This document shows positions 25,895 to 35,012 of a DNA stretch of 43,479 nucleotides, in pieces; within the stretch, counting starts at the first letter, position 1; each line of letters starts with the position of its first letter. The translations under genes and the position numbers were made by a program. The notes beneath the pieces are model-generated. The model saw nothing but the letters and a program-made list of their open reading frames with translations, had not been told where the DNA came from and did no database searches. The DNA is taken from the NCBI GenBank assembly GCA_022652485.1, contig JALCRK010000031.1:1-43479 (forward strand), read 5' to 3'. Origin of the DNA: Sphingobium sp. (GTDB lineage: Bacteria; Pseudomonadota; Alphaproteobacteria; Sphingomonadales; Sphingomonadaceae).

Positions 25895-26653
25895 GTGAGA
25901 CATGGGACGCCGCATATTAGTTCGCTCAAGCGCACCTTGAGCATGCTGGAAACAGTTATTGCCGACGGCGGACGCAACGGCTTGTCCGCGCTCGCCCGTC
26001 AAGTTGGCATGCCGATTGCCACGGCGCACCGACAGGTCACGACTCTGGTCGCGGAGGGCTATCTTAAGCCATCAGGCGGTGGGCGACATGTCGCAGGTTC
26101 GCGATTGCTGGGATTGCTTCATCGACTGGATGAGAAGCAGGTCATCGCAAATATTGCTTCGCCCGTACTGCATCGGTTAGCAGGTCAAGTGCGCAGCGTT
26201 GTGCAGCTTGGCACATTTGAAAATGATATGGTCACCTATCGGATCAAGACCGGGCGCGGGGCGAGCGACCTGTTTACCCGCGTTGGCTTGCAGCTTGAAG
26301 CCTATTGCTCCGGTATGGGGAAAGTCCTGCTAGCGCATCTGCCTGAGGTTGAGCGGGAGGCATATTTGTCTGGCGGACCTTTCGTTGCGCTTACGGATCG
26401 AACAATCGTTGATCCCAATCATTTGCGCCAGGAACTCGCTGTCGTGGCCGAGCAAGGGTTTGCCATTGATGACGAAGAGATTGCATCCGGCCTGCGCTGC
26501 ATGGCGGTGCCGTTGCATAATAGCGAAGGTGGCGTGGTCGCAGCAATCTCCGTATCGCAGGCACTCTCGTCCCGCGTTCGTTGGAACGATACTGAACTGC
26601 TGAAAAGTCTTAAGGAGGCGGCATTTTCAATCGAGAATGACGCTTTATCATGA
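25895..26653 (+). CDS. IclR-family transcriptional regulator
   Basis: A regulator of about 252 residues. The N-terminal winged helix (SSLKRTLSMLETVIADGG, LSALARQVGMPIATAHRQVTTL) leads to an IclR effector domain with VGLQLEAYCSGMGKVLLAHLP and AVPLHNSEGGVVAAISVS. No in-frame ATG precedes the HTH, so GTG at 25895 is chosen; TTG at 25871 is an alternative, and neither has a clear ribosome site. It is divergent from the hydratase-dehydrogenase-aldolase operon, the usual place for a pathway-specific IclR regulator such as MhpR. Confidence 0.83.
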   Translation: MRHGTPHISSLKRTLSMLETVIADGGRNGLSALARQVGMPIATAHRQVTTLVAEGYLKPSGGGRHVAGSRLLGLLHRLDEKQVIANIASPVLHRLAGQVRSVVQLGTFENDMVTYRIKTGRGASDLFTRVGLQLEAYCSGMGKVLLAHLPEVEREAYLSGGPFVALTDRTIVDPNHLRQELAVVAEQGFAIDDEEIASGLRCMAVPLHNSEGGVVAAISVSQALSSRVRWNDTELLKSLKEAAFSIENDALS

Positions 26654-27021
26654 ACCTATGTGCACCTGGTTAGCTTCTCCGTGAAGGTGGAGTTGGGCTC
26701 TGCGGAACGTGCGATGGATTTTCCGCACAAGCGCACCACATCTTTACAACTCCGCCAACGACGGGAGCATATTGGCTGTCTGGTCCAAGATTCGCTAAAG
26801 GTGCCAAACAAGGCGGTATAGTGAATGCCGATTCTCGGATCAGTTATTCTGTCCGTAACCAAAATCGCCGTCCCCAATTGAATTGACTCTCTTGGGTCAG
26901 GGGCCACTCCCAAAATGCCTTCCAATCCTGCGCTATTCTACGCACATTAAATGAGCCGACTTACGTTCTGCAAGACTTTCGGCTTCCATCGCGAACAATC
27001 AAGAACTGAAGGTCCGATATC
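26654..27021. other. Intergenic region without recognisable genes
   Basis: These 368 bases between iclR and alpA lack any gene I can support. A minus-strand open frame of 89 codons (26656-26925) has no recognisable domain. The composition looks lower in GC than the flanks and codes for nothing in the other frames. It may be a remnant at the edge of the inserted cargo. GAAGG just before 27022 serves as the alpA ribosome site. Confidence 0.5.
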
Positions 27022-27300
27022 ATGATTGGAAACGAACAAGCTGCATACACCCGAACCATTCGCAGGCAGCAATTGAAAGAGATGGTGCCTCTGGCCGACA
27101 GCACCATTTTTGGGATGGAGCAACGTGGTGAGTTTCCGCGTCGTTTTGCTCTGTCGCCGCGCTGCGTAGTCTGGGACTTGTCCGAAGTCGAGGAATGGCT
27201 CGCCTCCCGGCGGACGCGACCGATCGAGCGCGGCCAGCAAGTCGATGTACGACATCGCCGCATCCGCCCGGTCAAAGACTCGGATCAAGTTCCAGCATAG
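27022..27300 (+). CDS. AlpA-family regulator
   Basis: A 92-residue AlpA-type protein: TIRRQQLKEMVPLADSTIFGMEQRGEFPRRFALSPRCVVWDLSEVEEWLASR. This winged helix-turn-helix family includes phage and ICE activators and excision factors, and it usually lies beside a P4-type integrase, as here. Its last 29 bases overlap the 3' end of the integrase gene tail-to-tail, so the two are convergent. It may direct excision or integrase expression. The tail after residue 67 is basic and family-independent. Confidence 0.82.
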   Translation: MIGNEQAAYTRTIRRQQLKEMVPLADSTIFGMEQRGEFPRRFALSPRCVVWDLSEVEEWLASRRTRPIERGQQVDVRHRRIRPVKDSDQVPA

Positions 27301-28528
27301 GCGCGGAAGGCGGCAGCACAGCTGGCGCATACTTCTGACCCGCGATCCAGGCCTCCACCGTGTTAGACCATTCCTGCATCATGTGGCGGCGCTGTATCTC
27401 ATACTCCGCCTTGTTATAGACGCCGCGCGACGACCGGCCATCTTCATGCGCCAGACATTTCTCAATCCAGTCACTGTTGAAGCCGAGCTCGTTGAGCAGC
27501 GTCGAGCCAGTGCGGCGCAGATCGTGAACAGTAAATGGCTCAAGCGGCAGCCCGTCCTTTCGTGCTTGATCGACGACCGAGTACGTCACCCGGTTAAATG
27601 TGGCGCGCGACATGGGTGCGTCGGCGTCGTAGCGCGATGGCAGGAGGTATCGCGAATTTCCGGCGCATGTCTTGAGCGCGATCAGGATGTCGAGCATCTG
27701 TTGCGACAGATAGACGTTGTGTGGCTTGGATCGTTTCATCCGTTCCCTTGGAATCGACCAGACCGCATTCTCGAAATCCACTTCATCCCATACTGCGTCC
27801 TGCAACTCGCTCTTTCGAACCATCGACAGCAAATAAAACTTCATGCCGAGCCTGATGGTGGGCAGCGTTGCTACCTTCTCGATACACCGAAACATCACCC
27901 GGATTTCAGACGGCGACAACGAGCGGTCCTTGGGGACGAAGGTTGCGATCGACGAAGGGCCAACCTCATCAGCCGGGTTGGCGATCTTTTCCCCGTGCAG
28001 GATCGCAAAGCCATAGATCTGTTTCACGATGTCGCGAACATGGATCGCGGTCGCGGGTGCACCTCGATCAACGATCGCAAGACAGTGCGCTCGAAGATCG
28101 CCAGGCGTTATCTCGGTCAGCAGCCGGTTGCGCCAGTGGGGCACCAATTCCCGCTCGAAGATCGAGCGGCGCATAGCGCGCGTGCTGTCAGCCATCGGCC
28201 CGGCTGTCAGCCATTTCTCGCCGAACTCGCCGAAGCTCTTTGCTTCTTTGATCCTTCGCTTGTCCCGCTGCTTCTCGATGGCTGGGGACAGACCCTCCTG
28301 GACCATCCTTTTGGCGTCGATGCACTTCTCTCTGGCGCGAGCCAAAGAAAGGCCGGAAGCGCAGTATTTTCCAAAGGTGACTGTCTCGCGCCGTCCATGT
28401 ATCCGATAGTCGTAACGGAATGAAATCGTGCCGTTTGTCCCGACCCGAACATACATGCCGTCGCGGTCGGTGACCTTGTAAGGTTTGTCTTTGGGTTTCA
28501 GGTTTTTAAGGGCTGCATCAGTCAGCAT
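27272..28528 (-). CDS. int: P4-type tyrosine integrase
   Basis: A 418-residue site-specific recombinase. An N-terminal DUF4102-type arm-binding domain (LTDAALKNLKPKDKPYKVTDRDGMYVRV) and a core-binding domain precede the catalytic domain. The active-site residues are in place: Arg238 (MVRKSEL), His335 and Arg338 (HDLRRTGS), His361 (LAHEDG) and Tyr371 (GVYNKAEY). The ATG at 28528 is chosen over 28534 because AAAGGAG is then about nine bases away. It points away from guaA, and repeats that could be its arm sites lie between its start and the guaA 3' end. This is the enzyme expected to insert the element at guaA. Confidence 0.92.
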   Translation of the reverse strand: MLTDAALKNLKPKDKPYKVTDRDGMYVRVGTNGTISFRYDYRIHGRRETVTFGKYCASGLSLARAREKCIDAKRMVQEGLSPAIEKQRDKRRIKEAKSFGEFGEKWLTAGPMADSTRAMRRSIFERELVPHWRNRLLTEITPGDLRAHCLAIVDRGAPATAIHVRDIVKQIYGFAILHGEKIANPADEVGPSSIATFVPKDRSLSPSEIRVMFRCIEKVATLPTIRLGMKFYLLSMVRKSELQDAVWDEVDFENAVWSIPRERMKRSKPHNVYLSQQMLDILIALKTCAGNSRYLLPSRYDADAPMSRATFNRVTYSVVDQARKDGLPLEPFTVHDLRRTGSTLLNELGFNSDWIEKCLAHEDGRSSRGVYNKAEYEIQRRHMMQEWSNTVEAWIAGQKYAPAVLPPSAPMLELDPSL

Positions 28529-28548
28529 TACCATATACTCCTTTCATT

Positions 28549-28696
28549 TTGACCGTCAGCCCGAAACGCACCTCTCCAGCTTGAAAAAGAACAGGCTTTT
28601 CCGATTGTTAGCAAGAAAAATTGACCGTCAGGGGCTGTTGTGACCCAGACGGTAACGAGCGATTTTGAGGGTGGCAAGAGTAGGCGATACCGTCAG
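28549..28696. repeat. Candidate integrase arm-type repeats
   Basis: TTGACCGTCAG occurs at 28549-28559 and again at 28621-28631, with TACCGTCAG at 28688-28696 and an inverted GTTACCGTC at 28648-28656 (minus strand). The spacing is irregular (72 and 67 bp between the direct copies). They fill the gap between the integrase start and guaA, where arm sites of tyrosine integrases are expected. The role is inferred. Confidence 0.55.
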
Positions 28697-28800
28697 CGCG
28701 ACCGCGAATTTCGAACGCTGCCCACCGATTGTAGCTGAATGTTAGTGAATGAAAAGTGTTTGAGTTCAGTGCTTTACGTCGTAGTATTTCGCACTTTCGG

Positions 28801-28816
28801 ACCCCTCTGGAGGGGT
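28801..28816. terminator. Short hairpin after guaA
   Basis: ACCCCTC (28801-28807) and GAGGGGT (28810-28816) form a perfect 7-bp stem with a two-base loop, five bases beyond the guaA stop. There is no T run, so it may be a weak terminator or part of the attachment site. Confidence 0.4.
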
Positions 28817-28821
28817 GGAAA

Positions 28822-30393
28822 TCATTCCCACTCGATCGTGCCAGGCGGCTTTGACGTATAGTCATAGACTACGCGGTTGATGCCCTTCACCTCGTTGATG
28901 ATCCGGGTGGCGACACGCGAGAGGAAAGCGGCATCGAACGGATAGATGTCCGCCGTCATGCCATCCGTCGAGGTTACGGCACGCAGGGCACACACGCTGT
29001 CATAAGTGCGCCCGTCGCCCATCACGCCCACGGTGCGCACGGGGAGCAGCACTGCGAACGCCTGCCAGATCGCGTCATAAAGGCCAGCGTTGCGAATTTC
29101 TTCCAGATAGACCGCGTCTGCCTTGCGCAATATGTCGCAGCGCTCCTGCGTCACTTCGCCGGGGATGCGGATGGCAAGGCCGGGGCCAGGGAACGGATGG
29201 CGGCCGACGAAAATCTCCGGCAGGCCCAGTTCCCGACCCAACGCGCGCACCTCGTCCTTGAACAGTTCGCGCAACGGCTCGACCAGCTTCATGTTCATCC
29301 GCTCGGGCAGGCCGCCGACATTGTGGTGCGACTTGATCGTCACCGATGGCCCCCCGGTGAAGCTGACGCTCTCGATCACATCCGGATAGAGCGTGCCTTG
29401 CGCGAGGAAGTCCGCGCCGCCCACCTTGCGCGCTTCCTCCTCGAACAGGTCGATGAACGCCTTACCGATGAACTTGCGCTTGGCCTCCGGGTCGGTCACG
29501 CCCGCGAGCCCCCCCAGGAACATCTCGGACGCGTCGACGTGGACGAGGTTGATGCCATAATGCTGGCGGAAGAGCGTCACCACTTGTTCGGCCTCGTTCA
29601 TCCGCATCAGACCATGATCGACGAATACGCAGGTGAGCTGATCGCCGATCGCCTCATGGATCAGCACCGCCGCCACCGCCGAGTCGACGCCGCCGGACAG
29701 GCCGCAGATCACGCGCCCGCTGCCCACCTGCTCGCGAATTTCCGCGATCTTGGTGGCGCGGAACTCCGCCATCGACCAGTCGCCCGCGCAGCCGCAGACA
29801 TGGCGCACGAAATTGGCGATCAGCTTGCCGCCATCGGGCGTGTGGACGACTTCGGGATGGAACTGTGTGCCGTAGAAGCGGCGCTCGTCGTCTGCGATCA
29901 CCGCGAAGGGGGCGCCGTCAGAGGTAGCGACGATGCGGAAGCCGGGCGCGAAGCGGGTCACCTTGTCGCCGTGGCTCATCCACACCTGATGCCGCTCACC
30001 GACATCCCATAGGCCATCGAACAGTACGCACGGCTCGGTCACGGTGAGGAACGCGCGGCCGAATTCTCCGCCCTCTCCCGTCTCATGGCCGGGGCGCACC
30101 TCTCCACCCAACTGGTGCGACATCACCTGCTGACCGTAGCAGATGCCGAGGATCGGCACGCCCGCATCAAACAGCTTTTGCGGAGCACGCGGGGAGCCAT
30201 CATCGGGCACGCTGGCGGGCGAGCCGGAGAGGATGATGCCTCTTGGCTTCATGCGCTCAAACGCGGCTTCCGCCTGGCTGAATGGAGCGATCTCGGAATA
30301 GACTCCGGCCTCGCGCACACGCCGCGCGATAAGCTGCGTCACCTGGCTGCCGAAATCGACGATGAGAATGGATTCGTGGTGCTGGCCTGTCAT
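28822..30393 (-). CDS. guaA: GMP synthase (glutamine-hydrolysing)
   Basis: A 523-residue GMP synthase that converts XMP, ATP and glutamine to GMP. The N-terminal amidotransferase domain has [10 protein letters not shown] with the nucleophile Cys85. The ATP-pyrophosphatase domain carries the P-loop [11 protein letters not shown], and the C-terminal dimerisation domain ends [11 protein letters not shown], the conserved terminus. The start ATG gives [18 protein letters not shown]. The gene is intact, although the element's integrase lies just beyond its 3' end. That is normal for elements that restore the gene's last codons on integration. Confidence 0.97.
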   Translation of the reverse strand: MTGQHHESILIVDFGSQVTQLIARRVREAGVYSEIAPFSQAEAAFERMKPRGIILSGSPASVPDDGSPRAPQKLFDAGVPILGICYGQQVMSHQLGGEVRPGHETGEGGEFGRAFLTVTEPCVLFDGLWDVGERHQVWMSHGDKVTRFAPGFRIVATSDGAPFAVIADDERRFYGTQFHPEVVHTPDGGKLIANFVRHVCGCAGDWSMAEFRATKIAEIREQVGSGRVICGLSGGVDSAVAAVLIHEAIGDQLTCVFVDHGLMRMNEAEQVVTLFRQHYGINLVHVDASEMFLGGLAGVTDPEAKRKFIGKAFIDLFEEEARKVGGADFLAQGTLYPDVIESVSFTGGPSVTIKSHHNVGGLPERMNMKLVEPLRELFKDEVRALGRELGLPEIFVGRHPFPGPGLAIRIPGEVTQERCDILRKADAVYLEEIRNAGLYDAIWQAFAVLLPVRTVGVMGDGRTYDSVCALRAVTSTDGMTADIYPFDAAFLSRVATRIINEVKGINRVVYDYTSKPPGTIEWE

Positions 30394-30438
30394 GAGCCGC
30401 CGATAAAGCGGGTGCCCGCCCCTGTCCAGCCCGCGCAC

Positions 30439-32643
30439 TCAATTCCGCGGAATCGGCGCCACCTCAAGCCCGGTCCAGCGCGCGAGAAAGGCATAGCTGT
30501 CGGCATATTCGTCGATCAGCTTGTCCGTGGGCTTGCCCGAGCCGTGCCCGGCGCGCGTCTCGATACGGATCAGGTGCGGTTTCGGGCCGATCCGCGCCGC
30601 CTGCAACGCCGCGGCATATTTGAAGCTGTGCCCCGGCACCACGCGGTCATCCGTATCAGCGGTTGTCACGAGAATCGCCGGATAATCGACCCCTGAGCGG
30701 ATATTGTGATATGGGGAATAGCCGCGCAGAATGTTGAAGTCCGCCTCGCGATCGGGGTAGCCATAATCATCGACCCAATAGCGCCCGGCGGTGAACTGGT
30801 CGAAGCGCAGCATGTCCATCACGCCGACCGCAGGCAGTGCAGCCGCGAACAGGTCAGGGCGCTGATTCACGACTGCGCCGACCAGCAGTCCCCCGTTGGA
30901 GCGCCCCTCGATCGCGAGCTGATCCTTGCCGGTATAATGATTGTCGATCAGATATTCGCCCGCCGCGATGAAATCGTCGAATACATTCTGCTTGTTGGCG
31001 AGCCGCCCCGCCTCGTGCCACTCGCGCCCATATTCGCCGCCACCGCGCAGGTTGGCCACCGCGATCACCCCGCCCTGCTCCAGCCAAGCCATCCGCATCG
31101 CGCTATAGCCGGGCAGGATCGAGATGTTGAACCCGCCATAGCCGTAAAGCAGAGTCGGCGCAGGCGTCAGTGCGCGCGCGAGGCTCTTCTTGCGCACAAT
31201 GAACATCGGCACCTTGGTCCCGTCCTTGGAGGCGTAGAAAAGCTGCTCCTCCTCATAATCGTCCGGGTTGAAGGCGAGACGCGGGCGGGCGAACTCCTCC
31301 ACCGCCTGGTTGTCGGTGTTGAAGCGGTAGATCGTGCCCGGCGTGGTAAAGCCCGAAAAGCTGAAGAACGTCTCCGGGTCGCCCGCCTTGCCGCCGAAAC
31401 CCGCCGCCGTGCCGATGCCGGGCAGCGGGATCGGGCCTACCAGCTTGCCATCCAGCTCCACCATTTCCACGACGGACTGTGCGTTGCTCATATAGGCGAG
31501 GATGATCCGCCGCCCGACCAGCGAGGCACCCGCCAGCGTATCCGCCCGCTGCGGCACGATCTCCTGCGGTGCCCTGCCCCGCCGCGCGGCGTCGAGCGTA
31601 ACCAGACGCGAGCGCGGCGCGCCGAGATCGGTGACGAACCACATCCGGCTCGCCACGCTGCCGACGAACTTCCATTCGTTCTTCATGCCAGAGACGATCG
31701 TGCGAGGCTTCCACTTGGGGTCGGCGAGATTGATCGCGACAATCTCATAGCGCGGGTCCGTCCCCTCCGATGTCGTGATGACGAGCCACTGCCCATCGTC
31801 CGACACCTGCGCCGCGTGGTTCCATTTCGGGTGGGCGGGCGTGCGATAGACCAGCCGGTCCGCAGACTGATCCGTGCCGAGGCGGTGATAATAGACGGTG
31901 TTGTTGAGATCTGCGTTCAGATATTCACGGCCCTGCTCCGGCGCAGGAAAGCGCGAATAGAAAAAGCCCTCGCCTGCCCTGTCCCACTCAAGCCGGGAAA
32001 ATTTCACCCACTCGATCCGGTCGGGCAGCACGGAGCCGGTCGCAACATCGATCACATGCAGCGTGCGCCAGTCGCTGCCGCCGTCCTGCACCGCATAGAC
32101 GAGCTTGCGCCCGTCAGGCGAGGGTTCCCATTCGGCCAGTGCGGTGGTGCCATCCTTCGCCCAGCTGTTTGGGTCGATCAGCAACCGCGCCTTCCCGCCC
32201 AGCCCCTCGCGCACATAGAGCGGAGACTGGTTCTGCAAGCCGCTGTTGCGGGCATAGAAATAGAGGCTGCTCGCCTTGCGCGGGACCGAATAGCGTTCGT
32301 AATTGAACAGCGCCTTCATCCGGTCCTTGAGGATCTGGCGGCCGGGCAGCGTAGCAAGATAGGAGTCGGTGGCCCTGTTTTCCGCCGCAACCCAGTCCTC
32401 CACTTCACGGTCAGTGCGCACGTCGTTTTCGAGCCACCGGTAAGGATCGGCGACCTTCTGCCCGAATTTCTCCTCGACAAGCGGTAGCACGCGGGTAGCG
32501 GGATAGGTCAAGGCGGACACGCCCTCCTGCTTTGGGGAACCAAGGGTCGATAAGGGCAAGGCCTCGGGCCCTCCCGCCAGCGCGGCGGTGGCAGCCAGCA
32601 TCAGCACGGCCGCCAGGGCGGCTTTACATCCTCTCCGCGCCAC
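30439..32643 (-). CDS. Prolyl oligopeptidase, exported (S9A)
   Basis: A 734-residue serine peptidase that cleaves short peptides after proline. A signal peptide (about residues 1-23) suggests periplasmic location. The N-terminal part begins with the family pattern ADPYRWLENDVRTDREVEDWV and forms a seven-bladed propeller. The catalytic domain has YGYGGFNISILPGYS, then GRSNGGLLVG with Ser582, DTDDRVVPGHS around residue 665 and AGHGSGKP with His700. The start is GTG at 32643 with AAGGGAGGG upstream. It is the neighbour of guaA on the same strand, 45 bases apart, but is functionally unrelated to it. Confidence 0.93.
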   Translation of the reverse strand: MARRGCKAALAAVLMLAATAALAGGPEALPLSTLGSPKQEGVSALTYPATRVLPLVEEKFGQKVADPYRWLENDVRTDREVEDWVAAENRATDSYLATLPGRQILKDRMKALFNYERYSVPRKASSLYFYARNSGLQNQSPLYVREGLGGKARLLIDPNSWAKDGTTALAEWEPSPDGRKLVYAVQDGGSDWRTLHVIDVATGSVLPDRIEWVKFSRLEWDRAGEGFFYSRFPAPEQGREYLNADLNNTVYYHRLGTDQSADRLVYRTPAHPKWNHAAQVSDDGQWLVITTSEGTDPRYEIVAINLADPKWKPRTIVSGMKNEWKFVGSVASRMWFVTDLGAPRSRLVTLDAARRGRAPQEIVPQRADTLAGASLVGRRIILAYMSNAQSVVEMVELDGKLVGPIPLPGIGTAAGFGGKAGDPETFFSFSGFTTPGTIYRFNTDNQAVEEFARPRLAFNPDDYEEEQLFYASKDGTKVPMFIVRKKSLARALTPAPTLLYGYGGFNISILPGYSAMRMAWLEQGGVIAVANLRGGGEYGREWHEAGRLANKQNVFDDFIAAGEYLIDNHYTGKDQLAIEGRSNGGLLVGAVVNQRPDLFAAALPAVGVMDMLRFDQFTAGRYWVDDYGYPDREADFNILRGYSPYHNIRSGVDYPAILVTTADTDDRVVPGHSFKYAAALQAARIGPKPHLIRIETRAGHGSGKPTDKLIDEYADSYAFLARWTGLEVAPIPRN

Positions 32644-32693
32644 TGTCCCTCCCTTGCTTGGATATGGCGATAAGGTTTCCGCCCGACAACAGA

Positions 32694-32728
32694 AACGGGC
32701 CGCCAGCCTATTGGCTGACGACCCGTTT
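32694..32728 (-). terminator. Terminator of the alpha operon
   Basis: Downstream of rplQ, AACGGG with CCAGCC pairs imperfectly with GGCTG and CCCGTTT around a TATT loop. On the minus strand the stem is followed by TTTCTGTT. It fits an intrinsic terminator ending the rpsM-rpsK-rpoA-rplQ transcript. Confidence 0.65.
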
Positions 32729-32770
32729 GTGAAGTCTTCTCAACGGGCAGAGCCCGGTTGAGACAAAAGT

Positions 32771-33196
32771 TTACGCCGCTTCCATCTCATCCGCGTCCAC
32801 GGTCTGAACCGGGCCGCTGTCCTGACCCTTGGCGTTGACATCGCGATCCACCAGCTCGATCACCGCGATCGGCGCGGCGTCAGAGGCGCGGAAACCGGCC
32901 TTGATTACGCGGGTATAGCCGCCGTTGCGCCCCTTGTAGCGCTCCGCCAGCACCTCGAACAGCTTGGCAAGCTGTGCGTCGTCCTGAAGGCGAGCCTGCG
33001 CCAGACGGCGGTTGGAGAGGCCACCGCGCTTCGCCAGTGTGATCAGCTTCTCGACATAGGGGCGCAGTTCCTTCGCCTTGGCGACACCCGTAGTGACCTG
33101 CTCATGCTTGATGAGCGAAGCCGCGAGGTTGCGCAGCAGGGCGGTGCGGTGACCCGAGGCGCGCTGGAGTTTGCGATGTCCAACTTTATGACGCAT
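32771..33196 (-). CDS. rplQ: 50S ribosomal protein L17
   Basis: A 141-residue L17. The N-terminus [20 protein letters not shown] is diagnostic, followed by [36 protein letters not shown] in the family-typical order. The C-terminal 20 residues are acidic and variable. It is the last gene of the alpha operon, followed by a hairpin terminator and separated from rpoA by about 170 bases that hold a repeated extragenic element. Confidence 0.97.
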   Translation of the reverse strand: MRHKVGHRKLQRASGHRTALLRNLAASLIKHEQVTTGVAKAKELRPYVEKLITLAKRGGLSNRRLAQARLQDDAQLAKLFEVLAERYKGRNGGYTRVIKAGFRASDAAPIAVIELVDRDVNAKGQDSGPVQTVDADEMEAA

Positions 33197-33294
33197 ATTT
33201 CATTCCTTCGTTCGTAAGGGGTCCGTGTCAGGTAACCCGATCCGGGCGATGATTGAGGGGACCGCCCTACCCCTGTCCGTCATGCCTACCCGTC

Positions 33295-33360
33295 ATGCCA
33301 GAAAAAGCTGGCATCTCAGGCCTTGGCAGAGCCGAACGATACCCCAGCCTTCGCTGGGGT
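33295..33360. repeat. REP-like paired hairpins between rplQ and rpoA
   Basis: ATGCCAG (33295-33301) pairs with CTGGCAT (33308-33314), and ACCCCAGC (33341-33348) pairs with GCTGGGGT (33353-33360) around CTTC. Both stems are perfect. This GTCATGCC...CCCCAGCCTTCGCTGGGG pattern resembles extragenic palindromes that are frequent in sphingomonads and related genomes. It lies inside the alpha operon, between two co-transcribed genes. Confidence 0.6.
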
Positions 33361-33370
33361 GACGCGCGTT

Positions 33371-34435
33371 TTAGCCCATCAGCTCCTGCTCGAGCTTCTT
33401 GGCCATCTCTTCGATGTTCTCCGGCGGCCAGCCAGGGATGTCCATGCCGAGGCGCAGACCCATGGAGGACAGCACTTCCTTGATCTCGTTAAGCGACTTG
33501 CGACCGAAGTTCGGCGTGCGCAGCATCTCGGCTTCGGTCTTCTGGACCAGATCGCCGATGTAGATGATGTTGTCGTTCTTGAGGCAGTTGGCCGAACGGA
33601 CCGAAAGCTCCAGCTCGTCCACCTTCTTGAGGAGGTAGCGGTTGATGGTGTTGGCATTGCCTTCACCTTCACTGCCGGACGAAGCAGCACCGGCCATCGA
33701 AACCGGCATCGGCGCGGCGAGCGCATCCTCGAAGTGGACGAACAGCTGCAGCTGATCCTGCAGGATGCGCGCGGCATAGGCCACGGCGTCCTCGGGGGTC
33801 ACGGTGCCGTCCGTCTCGACCGTGAGGCTGAGCTTGTCGAAATCCAGCTCCTGGCCCACGCGGGTCGGTTCGACCTTGTAGGCGACCTGACGGACCGGCG
33901 AATACAACGCATCGACCGGAATAAGGCCGATCGGCGCATCGGCCGGGCGGTTGGAAACGGCCGGGACATAGCCCTTGCCGACATCGGCGGTCAGCTCCAT
34001 GTTGAGCGATGCACCCTGATCGAGGTGGCAGATGACGAGATCGGGGTTCATCACCTCGATGTCGCCAGAAACCGCAATGTCACCCGCCTTCACTTCAGCC
34101 GGGCCGGTGACGGACAGCTGGAGCCGCTTCGGACCCTCGCCTTCCATCTTGAGCGCGATCTGCTTCACGTTGAGGACGATGTCGGTCACGTCCTCGCGCA
34201 CGCCAGCGAGAGAGGAAAACTCGTGCAGCACGTTCTCGATCTTGATCGAGGTGACTGCGGCGCCCTGCAAGGAGGAGAGCAGCACGCGGCGCAGCGCGTT
34301 ACCCAGAGTCAGACCGAAGCCGCGCTCCAGCGGCTCCGCCACGAAAGTCGCCTTACGGCGGCCATCGCCGGTGGACTTGATCTCCAGGCTGTTGGGCTTC
34401 TTCAATTCCTGCCAGTTCTTGGTGTTGACAGTCAT
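33371..34435 (-). CDS. rpoA: RNA polymerase alpha subunit
   Basis: A 354-residue alpha subunit. The N-terminal assembly domain has [31 protein letters not shown], and the C-terminal domain has [44 protein letters not shown], which contacts UP elements and activators. Length and order are normal. A slightly long linker ([18 protein letters not shown]) separates the domains. It belongs to the alpha operon with rpsK and rpsM upstream. Confidence 0.98.
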   Translation of the reverse strand: MTVNTKNWQELKKPNSLEIKSTGDGRRKATFVAEPLERGFGLTLGNALRRVLLSSLQGAAVTSIKIENVLHEFSSLAGVREDVTDIVLNVKQIALKMEGEGPKRLQLSVTGPAEVKAGDIAVSGDIEVMNPDLVICHLDQGASLNMELTADVGKGYVPAVSNRPADAPIGLIPVDALYSPVRQVAYKVEPTRVGQELDFDKLSLTVETDGTVTPEDAVAYAARILQDQLQLFVHFEDALAAPMPVSMAGAASSGSEGEGNANTINRYLLKKVDELELSVRSANCLKNDNIIYIGDLVQKTEAEMLRTPNFGRKSLNEIKEVLSSMGLRLGMDIPGWPPENIEEMAKKLEQELMG

Positions 34436-34541
34436 GTATTTCCCCTGGGAATGTGGCGGGAGTTCTGGTCTTCCAGTGAAGGGAACCCCGGCCGGTGCAA
34501 AAGCGAGGGCGACGCGTCCGCCGCCCCGAACGGGATAAAGA

Positions 34542-34931
34542 TCAGACGCGGCGGCGCTTGGAAGGCCGCACGCCGTTGTGCGGGATCGGCGTCACATCGC
34601 GGATCGATGTGATGGTGAAGCCTACCGCCTGAAGAGCGCGCAGCGCAGACTCGCGGCCTGAACCCGGCCCCTTCACCTCGACTTCGAGGGTGCGCACGCC
34701 GTGCTCGGCGGCCTTGCGGCCAGCATCCTCTGCGCAGACCTGCGCGGCATAGGGCGTGGACTTGCGGCTACCCTTGAAGCCCATCATGCCGGCAGACGAC
34801 CAGCTGATCGCGTTGCCCTGGGCATCGGTGATGGTGATCATGGTGTTGTTGAAGCTGGCGTTCACATGCGCGACGCCGGCCGAGATGTTCTTGCGCTCGC
34901 GTCTTTTGATGCGCTGAGGTTCCCGTGCCAT
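34542..34931 (-). CDS. rpsK: 30S ribosomal protein S11
   Basis: A 129-residue S11. The sequence [29 protein letters not shown] and the C-terminal [18 protein letters not shown] are diagnostic. It lies in the order rpsM-rpsK-rpoA-rplQ. The 102-bp spacer from rpsM contains a stem that could attenuate transcription. Confidence 0.98.
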   Translation of the reverse strand: MAREPQRIKRRERKNISAGVAHVNASFNNTMITITDAQGNAISWSSAGMMGFKGSRKSTPYAAQVCAEDAGRKAAEHGVRTLEVEVKGPGSGRESALRALQAVGFTITSIRDVTPIPHNGVRPSKRRRV

Positions 34932-35012
34932 ATTCGTTATCCTACTTCAGAAAACTGGTGATGCGGAGGCGGTGCGCTTGGGGCACCCTGCCTCCGGCGG
35001 AGAAGAAATAAT

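Noticed and set aside
26992..27008. A possible fourth iteron (CGAACAATCAAGAACTG) upstream of alpA
   Set aside because: Only 13 of 17 positions match, about what chance gives once in a window of this size, and it is far from the array.
27245..28423. A 392-codon plus-strand frame opposite the integrase
   Set aside because: The minus-strand frame has all catalytic residues of a tyrosine recombinase; the other is a shadow.
30706..32487. A 593-codon plus-strand frame opposite the prolyl oligopeptidase
   Set aside because: Mirror frame of a strongly conserved gene; no domain is recognisable and its composition is typical of antisense reading.
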